The notes under the pieces were generated by a model. That model saw only the letters and a program-made list of their open reading frames with translations, was not told the origin of the DNA and ran no database searches. The translations under genes were made by a program, and so were the position numbers. A stretch of 64,000 nt of DNA, taken from Polyodon spathula (lineage: Eukaryota > Chordata > Actinopteri > Acipenseriformes > Polyodontidae). How positions within the stretch are numbered: the first letter of the stretch is position 1; each line of letters opens with the position of its first letter. The DNA lies in the NCBI RefSeq assembly GCF_017654505.1, contig NC_054569.1, forward strand, positions 4,179,492 through 4,243,491. The letters are read 5' to 3'. Below, in pieces: positions 53,306 to 64,000 of the stretch.

Positions 53306-53630
53306 CAGGGCTTCTCAAACTCGGTCCTGAGGACCCCCTGTGGCTGCTGGTTTTCACTCCAACCGAGCTCTCAATTACTTAACTAGACTCTTAATTGAAC
53401 TGATAATTTGCTTAAACAGACCTTTTTACTTGTTTTCAGATCTTAAACAGTTGCAGTTCAAGTTACTTACAAAATGTTATAGCTAACTTAAAATATGCAA
53501 ACTGATCAAGAGCTGAAAACAAATAAAAAGGTCTGTTTAAGCAAATTATCAGTTCAATTAAGAGTCTAGTTAAGTAACTGAGAGCTCAGTTGGAGTGAAA
53601 ACCAGCAGCCACAGCAGGGGGTCCCCAGGA
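53306..53630. mobile_element. Foldback hAT-like MITE, right terminus missing
   Basis: Two long arms (53306-53444 and 53508-53630) are near-perfect reverse complements around a loop of about 63 bases. The left end starts cagggcttctcaaactcgg, a hAT-type terminus. The right arm stops at tccccagga and lacks the matching 19 terminal bases. It lies in the ncam1 intron before the transmembrane exon and can form a stem of over 100 bases in the pre-mRNA. Confidence 0.8.
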
Positions 53631-54559
53631 ATGTGCACACCACGAGGGTATTACCAGTGGCGTTACAAACATATTTGCTGCATTTACCTGGGTGTACGTA
53701 AACCTGGATCAGAAGCTGACCCTGCATTCTCTCAAATCCAAAAAATAACATTTTATTACAAGTTAAAAAAAAAACCAAAAAACTAAACAAACAAACACAA
53801 AAACATATTTCTCATTGTTTCAGGAGCAAATTGGGTCTTATAATAACTAAGAAGTATTTGTGATTTGATTAGTGATTATTTTATCTTAGATCACCTCTAC
53901 ATAAAACAAGTTTGTATCTACTTTAATGAAGAGTAGATTCAAAACCCTCTGACTCAGTGCCTGTATAAAGCAGCTATTTCTTGCTCTGCGATTAATTGAC
54001 TCGCACTAAATACAAGCGCACTGAAAAGGGGTACGTTGGGTCAGTATTCAGTTTATACGATTAAAGCTAGAGCTCTATAACAAACTGCTCTTTCCCATCA
54101 GCGTCATTCACACCCAGAAAACAAGGACACAACGTTTTACATTTTGCTTTTTATATAAATTGACAAGATTGGCTTTTTTTTTTTTTTTTTTTTTTTTTTT
54201 ATCTAAAACAAGTTGCATGACAAATATAGCTGTGATTTTAAAAAATGGTGCTATTACTAACATGAATTAGCCTAAGGAAACAGCCCTAGGGGTTTAGTAT
54301 GATTTACCTGGGTGTGCACATAGTTTTGAAGTTTAGTTTCAGATGTACTTGTTTAGGCAGTTACAGCATGCGGACACATCTAGATACAGCGCTTTGCACA
54401 ACATGGAAGAAACAGCTTTACATCAGATTTCATTAGCTTACGCAACTCTCTGGATATGAATAGAAACATTGTAGTCTGGTACAAACTACAACACCGCTTT
54501 TGATCAATTAAAGTTCCAGGGAACACATCTCTTCCCCACCCCAGGATTATATGCAGATA

Positions 54560-54565
54560 TTTATT
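54560..54565 (-). terminator. ncam1: Candidate poly(A) signal for the NCAM-120 transcript
   Basis: AATAAA on the minus strand about 95 bases after the GPI-exon stop. A G/T-rich stretch (GGGGTGGGGAAGAGATGTGT) follows on the transcript strand. It is the first canonical hexamer downstream of the NCAM-120 stop, but a 14-base homopolymer of C (transcript strand) lies between them. Mammalian NCAM-120 messages have longer 3' UTRs, so more distal sites may be used instead. Confidence 0.35.
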
Positions 54566-54570
54566 TTTTT

Positions 54571-54584
54571 GGGGGGGGGGGGGG
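54571..54584. repeat. Poly(G) run, 14 bases
   Basis: G14 on the plus strand (C14 on the ncam1 transcript) between the NCAM-120 stop and the candidate poly(A) signal. Confidence 0.85.
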
Positions 54585-54659
54585 TGGATTAAAAGGCATA
54601 AAAAATTAATATCCAGCCTTGATAAGAAAAAGCAGGCGTTTCCTTTCTTTACTGAGTCT

Positions 54660-54739
54660 TTATAAGACGAAGATGACAGTCACTGCAGAGAGCAGCAGGG
54701 ATACAAGGGTGTATGTCACTGATGAGCTCCCCAAAGTTG
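54660..54739 (-). CDS. ncam1: NCAM1 GPI-anchor terminal exon (NCAM-120 isoform, mammalian exon 15)
   Basis: An alternative last coding exon. After the split Ala codon it encodes TLGSSSVTYT and then a hydrophobic tail, LVSLLLSAVTVIFVL, followed by TAA. This is the layout of a GPI-attachment signal: small residues, a short spacer and a hydrophobic C-terminus. It matches the mammalian NCAM-120 ending. The acceptor is TTGGGGCTTCCAG|CA. The reading phase (1) fits the upstream FnIII exon exactly. The 80 coding bases give 25 residues plus the stop. Its use yields the lipid-anchored isoform without a cytoplasmic domain. Confidence 0.92.
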
Positions 54740-56849
<2,110 letters not shown>

Positions 56850-57030
56850 CTGGTATGGAGGTGGGTTCTGGAACGGTCCTGAAAAATAAGGTGCTTGGTT
56901 TTGATTTCCCTTGCTGGTTCTCTGCCACAACGTAAACCTCATACTCCGTGTTCCACTCCAGGCCCCCGAGAATGGCATACTCGCTGTCGGCTGGCAGCCT
57001 GATCTCTGGTTTCCAGTCATCCATTTGTTT
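56850..57030 (-). CDS. ncam1: NCAM1 FnIII domain 2, second half, with the FGFR-binding stretch (mammalian exon 14)
   Basis: Completes FnIII-2. The frame starts KQMDDWKPEIRLPADSEY and continues through EYEVYVVAENQQGKSK to VPEPTSIP. The EVYVVAENQQGKSK segment is the F-G loop known in mammals to bind and activate the FGF receptor; it contains the AENQQGKS nucleotide-binding-like motif. The acceptor is TTCTCTCCACTCAG|AAA and the donor CCAG|GTAAGA. The exon is 181 bases, phase 0 in and phase 1 out. An 18-unit minisatellite begins only 30 bases upstream of its acceptor, which is unusual. From its phase-1 end it can join either the GPI exon (IP-A) or the transmembrane exon (IP-D). Confidence 0.96.
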
Positions 57031-57060
57031 CTGAGTGGAGAGAACCAGGGCGAGAGCATG

Positions 57061-57956
57061 GGGCTATGAGGAGAAATCACACCAGAGACAGGGGAGCCCT
57101 GCCTGCTATGGGGCTATGAGGAGAAATCACACCAGAGACAGGGGAGCCCTGCCTGCTATGGGGCTATGAGGAGAAATCACACCAGAGACAGGGGAGCCCT
57201 GCCTGCTATGGGGCTATGAGGAGAAATCACACCAGAGACAGGGGAGCCCTGCCTGCTATGGGGCTATGAGGAGAAATCACACCAGAGACAGGGGAGCCCT
57301 GCCTGCTATGGGGCTATGAGGAGAAATCACACCAGAGACAGGGGAGCCCTGCCTGCTATGGGGCTATGAGGAGAAATCACACCAGAGACAGGGGAGCCCT
57401 GCCTGCTATGGGGCTATGAGGAGAAATCACACCAGAGACAGGGGAGCCCTGCCTGCTATGGGGCTATGAGGAGAAATCACACCAGAGACAGGGGAGCCCT
57501 GCCTGCTATGGGGCTATGAGGAGAAATCACACCAGAGACAGGGGAGCCCTGCCTGCTATGGGGCTATGAGGAGAAATCACACCAGAGACAGGGGAGCCCT
57601 GCCTGCTATGGGGCTATGAGGAGAAATCACACCAGAGACAGGGGAGCCCTGCCTGCTATGGGGCTATGAGGAGAAATCACACCAGAGACAGGGGAGCCCT
57701 GCCTGCTATGGGGCTTTGAGGAGAAATCACACCAGAGACAGGGGAGCCCTGCCTGCTATGGGGCTATGAGGAGAAATCACACCAGAGACAGGGGAGCCCT
57801 GCCTGCTATGGGGCTATGAGGAGAAATCACACCAGAGACAGGGGAGCCCTGCCTGCTATGGGGCTATGAGGAGAAATCACACCAGAGACAGGGGAGCCCT
57901 GCCTGCTATGGGGCTATGAGGAGAAATCACACCAGAGACAGGGGAGCCCTGCCTGC
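57061..57956. repeat. 50-base minisatellite, 18 copies, in the ncam1 FnIII-2 intron
   Basis: A tandem array with a period of exactly 50 bases, beginning gggctatgaggagaaatcac on the plus strand. There are 18 units starting at 57061 and every 50 bases to 57911. Copies look identical apart from one A-to-T change in the unit at 57711 and a diverged last four bases. This homogeneity suggests recent expansion or gene conversion, or possible assembly over- or under-collapse. On the transcript strand each unit contains TTTCTCCTCATAG, which resembles a 3' splice site. The array ends 30 bases from the real acceptor of the next ncam1 exon. Confidence 0.97.
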
Positions 57957-58517
57957 TTGTACACACGCCATGGACCTCATTTCAAAGCTTTTGAATGGAC
58001 CTTGTCAAAACTCTATTTAACCACCCGTCTGTCCCCCTTTGGTCTTCAATTCGGTAGAGTACATACACATTATTGCACTTTGTAATGTTATACAATTATA
58101 CCAAGTTTTTCCAAACAGTCCACATGCTTCTTTTATACTGTTATACTTTTATACTTTATACTTATTACCTGCCACAAAGTCCTATATTATCAATTCCTTA
58201 ACCTCTTTTTAATTCTATGCAACTAACAAACACAGTTCTTTCATAAGACAAGACTTTGTGCAAGCACAACTATACAGCAGTGCTGGATACTTCCCATTAA
58301 TGACGGTCTTTCATCATCGAGACTGGTTAAGCACTGTAAAATCAGCCCTTGCCACTTTAACACAAAGCAGAGGAAAAATGCTATCGTAGACACATATATA
58401 TTGGAATGAAATTACATGCACAAGTAGACAGACTCTGATAAAGGGACTACTTTAGTAACACTGAATACATACTGCGATATAATTCTGCAAGGGGTCTGTG
58501 CTGCCGAAGATACTCAC
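57957..58517 (-). other. ncam1: ncam1 intron, unique part between the FnIII-2 half-exons
   Basis: AT-rich single-copy-looking intron between the minisatellite and the donor at 58517. No other feature seen. Confidence 0.7.
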
Positions 58518-58642
58518 AGCTCTGTACCGGACCAGGTAATGTCTGATGGGAGAGCCACCATCATCCTGCTTGATCCAGTTCACTTTCAGAGTGTTTCCAG
58601 ACTCGTACGCCTTCCCTTCCAGTTTAGGAGGACTGGGTTCCC
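58518..58642 (-). CDS. ncam1: NCAM1 FnIII domain 2, first half (mammalian exon 13)
   Basis: Encodes the start of the second fibronectin III domain of NCAM1, a cell-surface adhesion molecule of the immunoglobulin superfamily. The frame reads (G)EPSPPKLEGKAYES followed by VNWIKQDDGGSPIRHY and LVRYRA, closely matching vertebrate NCAM1. The acceptor is TTTTCTTCCCAG|GG and the donor GCT|GTGAGT. The exon is 125 bases, enters in phase 1 (split Gly codon) and leaves in phase 0. This is the most 5' ncam1 exon I can place; the five Ig domains and FnIII-1 must lie beyond 64000. The boundary at its 5' side is where muscle-specific and AAG micro-exons are inserted in mammals. Confidence 0.95.
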
Positions 58643-58956
58643 CTGGGAAGAAAATATTGCCGGGACTGCAATTAGCAAACGGGGAACACGGCTGCACTGG
58701 GGGGTCTGGAGTTCAGAAGAGCCTGGATGCAACAATGACTCAATTTCGACTTAATATACCAGTGAATCGGTCCCACTAGTTCAGTTAGACTCGCGCACCA
58801 TTTTCTTTTATGCTACTTTATACCGCTACAGCAAAAGCCTTTCAAAAGGACGAGCAAAACCCTTTTGATCTCAAGGGTCGGGCTCAACCATAAGCCTGTT
58901 GGCTCAACACGTCTGCAGCTGCAGTTTAAAGCACTTGGTTCAGTTCAAAGCAATTA

Positions 58957-58959
<3 letters not shown>

Positions 58960-58996
<37 letters not shown>
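58960..58996. repeat. Poly(T) run, 37 bases
   Basis: T37 on the plus strand in the ncam1 intron upstream of the first FnIII-2 exon. Confidence 0.95.
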
Positions 58997-59000
<4 letters not shown>

Positions 59001-60070
59001 AAAGCTCCCTGGACGGTATCTGGTAACATTTTGCAGCACGCAGAACGGGGATTACGCTTCATTGAGTCGAGTTCTTCTGCTAAAACTGTATTCACGTTTT
59101 CCTATGGGTCAGTCATGCCCTTCAATTACTGCGATACTCCCACAGAGCCTGCAGCTGCACTTCCATTCCTGTTGCTGTTAATTAGAGTTATTTAGACAGC
59201 GTCGTCTCAATACATAATATTATGCGGGTAAATGTAGTTACACGCTAAGAGCTTGTTTAAAAAACATATTAGCCCAAGATTAGGTCTATTCAATTGATTG
59301 AAATGCAGTGGGTTTAAATTCCGCCACTGTTTAAAAGAATTCCCGTGGTCTCCTTTCTTGTCCGTACACATATGAAAATAGGTCAGGTTCATATTTGCAT
59401 GATTTAAATGACGTCAGTTTTCAAACCCCCACCCCCCACTGTTCAGATTAACAGACCGCATTTTGCCGACACTAGTGCTTGAGAACGCTGTATAAAAGAG
59501 ATCCCGCGACGTGCAGAATCGATGTAACTCCTGCTCCTCCGATGCTGTCTTTCAAGCAAAGCGCACCTTATGAAGTTTGGGGGGACAAAAAGACCACTGC
59601 AGTGTTGCAGTTTTGGGTTTGCAAATGCATTTTTGTTCTCCTGACAAGAGGAAAAATCTCAACTCTGTGGAAATGGATGAGAAGACTTGTAAAGTGGAGA
59701 GCGCTCCCTCGGGGGTCATTGTTCTAGATTCCAGCACTCCAGTGAAGAGACACATGGCAAATCTAATTAGCTTCAACATGTTGTTTGGACAGGTTACCAC
59801 ATTACATTTAATTATTATATGTATGGTGGTGAGGGTGTGCAGGATACTTGCACGATTCAAAACACTTACAGCTACAGCTGAAATTAGCATGATAATTAAA
59901 CTCTCTCAGAGCTCATACTTCCTATCTCTTTGCTACAAATAAAACGCAATGTTACATGGGTACTTTCGGTCACTTCGTTTATTAGGGGCCTCTGCTTTAA
60001 CACAGGTACAAGAAATCAATTATGCTGCACCTGTGTTTGCAAGAATAATTGAGGTTAATCGACAGTGGGT

Positions 60071-60211
<141 letters not shown>

Positions 60212-63200
60212 GTAAATCTCGGTTTGGTCTGTTCATGAACATTTTGCTATTTCTTAAGTAACCACAACAACGTCTTATTAAAAGCAGGCTGTGATCAATT
60301 AGAAATAATAGCATCCTTCTGCTTAACTGTCAGTAATTCAGGAATTAATGTTGCTGTAACATGGGAGTTACAGGAAATACTAACAATCACTTTTGCTTTG
60401 AAGCTGAACCAATCTGGCATTTACATTTATTCCAATTTGTTCATTTTATTTTTATTTATTTTATTTTACAGTGCAGGGGACAAAATGCTTTTCCAAATGG
60501 TATTATTTGGAAGACAACTTCGACCCGAACTTGACTTTATGGGCAGTGTTTAAAATTAAAAAAGACAAAAAAAAGACAATACAGGCTTAAAGGCTTTGCA
60601 AATCTAGGGCATTTTCTACTGATAACCGTTTCCAACTCTCCAGCTGAAATTACATTAGACCCCTGTTCAAAACACTCAGTATGAAAACTGTTTACAGCAA
60701 TTGCATATTGCTTCCAATATACTAGGTGAGCTACTAAAGGTGCACTACTACCATTTCTCATAGCACAATCCATAACACACTAGTCCCCATAAATTAAAGC
60801 AAGAATTTAAACAATCTTGTAATCCAAACATACATCGCTGAAAATAAAAAAAAAAGAGTTAGTGACAAAGAAATCATTTAAAGGTGAAGAGCTAGTGCAG
60901 TTATGAGCATCAATTCTACTGGTAAGTGTTCACAGTCGCTAAGGAGGAAAGAAATCACGACGCTTATGTACAAATGGTTATTACTGTATAATAACATGCA
61001 CTAACATGCAACACTGCGGTCACTCACTATGTCATAAAAGTGACCTGGTTTGAGCAGAGTAGTTAATTAAAAAGCACTGCTAGTCCCATTTACACCAGGG
61101 GTCTTTTACTCTTAATTTACAAAACTAAGAACACTGAACTGCAAATCACTTTAAAACACAGCGCCTATCGTTTCCTATTCAGAAATTGTGTTCTGAAAAC
61201 AACTTCATTTTAGTGGGCCTACTGTCAGCAATGACGGTTTGGTGCCAACACTGTCGTTCGCCTGGTGGTCAGTAGTGGAATTACACAACTAATCTGCCAA
61301 GCGTTTCTCTCGGGGATGAAAAAAAAAAACAACATCTAAATTGTCTGTACACCTTTATGTTACATAGGGAGCCCTTAAAGAGTCAGCACAGCTCTGCAGT
61401 ATCAGTGAACCAATGCAGTATTCTTCTTGTCTAGCTTTGTTTGTTATTTTCTTTTCCAGTCACCCAGGAGGCTCTTTAAAACCCAGAAGATTAAAGCAGC
61501 CCTGGGCTCTCCAACACTTCTCTGCTTGAAGCGCAGCTGGTGCACCAGAGTGTAACCGTTAACCTGTCCCCCCTGCAACATTCCTCCCAGTGCATGAAGA
61601 AATGCACTGGTAAGAAAAACCACTGAGATCAAGTGCGGGGTTTCCTCCATTCAGCAGGGCAGGCTGGTACCCTCTGAACCACACTGGGCTTTAGCATAAG
61701 AGTTTTAAAAAACAGAACAGGATATACAACATGGATCGGAATGAGAAGGAGGATGCATTAGTTAGGATAACTGTGGGGTTTCATTCAAGCTGTTTTTAAA
61801 GCCTAGTTTAAAACGCGGTTTATTCTTTACTCGTTTTGCTCATCCTTCCACCCTGGAATTTGGTAATTAAAGCAGGTGTAAATGGGACTCAGGTTAGGTC
61901 AGTAGGTCAAAACACACGCCAGGTGAAGAAGAGGTACACTTGCAAGACAAATACACAAACGGGACATGCAAAAAGAGAGGTTTTCCAGCCCGCCAGGACG
62001 TGACCCCAAAAGGCTTCAAGAATAGGAAGAGAGGGGGTTAAGAAAGAGACGATGAAAACAAACTTGCATGCACGCAACAATGTTAAGCTGTTATCTCTGT
62101 TAGTTCGTTTGGGGAAAGCGGTCGGGTCATTGTTCCATGTCCCCTCTTCATATAAACAATTAAAAAAAGAACAAAGTAAAATAATCCAACTGAAGTAAAA
62201 GGAGCAATGCTTGTGAGCAGGTCAGCGGCTCACAAGGCTTGTCCATTGTTATTCCTTCAGAAGTGTGAAAGGGTTTTTATTTTTTTTAGTAGCAGGGGAA
62301 AGCGATGTTAAAATACATTTCAAAACGTGAGGTTTTGTTAGCTTGCAAGTGTGGTGTTAATGACGGATAATTTGGATCACAGTATAATTTTATTCATAAA
62401 AATGAGGAAAGATCGGTCTAGTTAGAGGTCAACCATTTGCTTTGTTTGTAGTACTGCATTTCACCCCTACTCTGGCATGAGCTTAATCTGCAAACCCTAA
62501 TCTCTAATCAATACACATCGCTGGTCTAGCAGTGGAATCAGATGCAGTGGCACAGCACACACTATAAATCCAATTCAACTGCTATTGCAATTTACAATTT
62601 GCATTCATTACACGTTTTCCAAGGGTAATGCATCTAAAGTTGCACATGTCTGCTGTAATAAAGTGCCATATTGATACATACATATCATATATAATCATTT
62701 CCAGGCTATTGCTGGCTACGGTTTATTGAGAAAGCACGGGGCTTTGGTATCAAATTATTGATAATAATCTGGTATCAAATTATTAAAGATTACTAATTTA
62801 ACTAAAGCAAAATGGTTGAACGTCCAGGTTAGAGTTCAAACTTGGTTTTACACGACAGATTAAACATGCAAAGATCGCTGATGGTTTTTGTTAAGTCTAA
62901 AGCCCATTTAAGAAAGGGGATTGTGTCTAACTTGGTCCAAAGTGATCGATAAAGCTACAGAATTGTTGTCCTACGTGAATCTGACCAACCATAACAAAGA
63001 GTTTACCTTCTGTTAGTCAGCGTGGACGACATCATCAGCACCATGCAAGCCACATGACACAGTCACGTGATACGCACGCACATGAAAGGAAAGTGGAGGT
63101 CACATGGAAAATACAAAAAATTAAAAAAACTGATGAAAACATGAGCAAGGTAACAAAATAACAAGAGTTAAAAGACCAAAAAAAAACCCATAAAAAAACA

Positions 63201-64000
63201 CATTAAAACCATGAAACAATAGGGAGATTAAAACAGTATTTCCTCTGGCTGAAACAGATAAAACACGTAAAGCATTTTAATATATATATATTTTTTTTTA
63301 GTTAAACATGACATGTAAAGCAAAGCTTCTTTTCTACATACTATTTAGCAACACCAATTTAAAAAAAAGCCACAGAGGAAACTCTGCAGTATTAAAAAAA
63401 TACTGTTCGACAGCAACCAACCACAATATAATGATCGCGAGACTGTCAACTTGGCGTGTAAAAACTCACTTTACTTGTTTCATTGCAAACCCAGGCGCTG
63501 AAGGAAGAAGACAGGCTGGCTGTCAGCCCAGGACTCAAACAACAACTCTGCTTCTAGGAAGGCCAGATACCCAATTATTTTAGCCCTGGCAGTGTAATAA
63601 AAATTGTGTTGCTCTGCTCAAATCTCACTCCGCCAGATGTGCAAGAGCGCTTCTTGCCAGTTTCGTTGTTCCAGTATATGGGGGTCATTTCTTCTTCAGA
63701 CGAAGCATTGTTTGAAATGTCGGCACGGCCAGCTCTGGTTTATAGCTGCTCCGAACGGTTGGCTTTACAGTTAAACTAGTTTAAATAAAAAATAAAAATG
63801 AAGACAGAAAATGTAAAGCCCCCAGTCTCTATCAACTTCAACAGACTGTTGTTTGCGATCAAGTTTAAGGTTTAGTCGATCTAAAACTAGATCGATACGG
63901 CTGTTAAAATGCAGCTTTTTCTTATTTGAACTAAAAGCCATCTAGAAATCGTCAGGGAGCTGCATTCCAGTTGCTGTAAGACCCTTGTTTAATTTGTATT

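Larger units (their letters stand above)
49897..54559 (-). other. ncam1: ncam1 intron between the GPI exon and the transmembrane exon
   Basis: About 4.7 kb. Contains the foldback hAT-like element (53306-53630), T runs at 51782-51804, 52023-52039 and 54174-54200, and a fish-type repeat fragment near 53170-53220. No coding exon is recognised. Confidence 0.65.

Noticed and set aside
59552..59942. Overlapping 112- and 121-residue frames on opposite strands
   Set aside because: Tested as a possible FnIII-1 exon; no FnIII residues (Trp, Tyr pattern) and no splice sites in phase.

Overview
The window is vertebrate nuclear DNA. Two protein-coding genes are recognisable, both on the minus strand and head to tail: the 3' part of ncam1 (neural cell adhesion molecule 1) at about 39.8-58.6 kb, then the first coding exon of zbtb16 (PLZF) at 19.85-21.14 kb. 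Intron-exon structure, both protein sequences and the repeat content (tRNA-headed SINE, Tc1/mariner, hAT and pogo-like DNA elements, a fish-type L2 3' tail, long TA microsatellites) point to a ray-finned fish. A non-teleost such as a sturgeon or paddlefish is a reasonable guess, but the window alone does not prove it.

Right part (58.6 to 39.8 kb, read right to left): seven ncam1 coding exons can be placed to the base, and their splice phases all agree. Two exons encode the second fibronectin III domain, including the FGF-receptor-binding stretch. Next comes a GPI-anchor terminal exon (NCAM-120), then the transmembrane exon, a short cytoplasmic exon, the long 690-base Ser/Thr/Pro/Ala-rich exon used only in NCAM-180, and the shared last coding exon with its stop codon. 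A 3' UTR of about 3.5 kb ends at a good poly(A) site near 39.84 kb. All three classical isoforms (120, 140, 180) can therefore be made from this locus. The Ig domains and first FnIII domain must lie beyond the right edge.

Middle (39.8 to 21.1 kb): about 18.7 kb without a recognisable coding exon. It holds microsatellites, a 41-base tandem repeat, Tc1/mariner and hAT fragments, a LINE C-terminus and a 500-N gap. The noncoding first exon(s) and promoter of zbtb16 should lie here, but I could not place them.

Left part (21.1 kb to 1): the zbtb16 coding exon (BTB domain, middle repression region, first half of zinc finger 1) with clear splice sites, then about 19.8 kb that is presumably the following intron. 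The remaining zinc-finger exons were not found. This intron carries a SINE with 12-base target-site duplications, a 638-base pogo-like MITE, a candidate solo LTR and an L2-tail repeat.

I found no novel multi-gene system. The observations most worth checking concern splicing and RNA structure in ncam1: an 18-copy, 50-base minisatellite packed against a FnIII-exon acceptor, each unit carrying a 3'-splice-site-like motif; a candidate 3-base AAG micro-exon; and a long inverted microsatellite pair in the 3' UTR.
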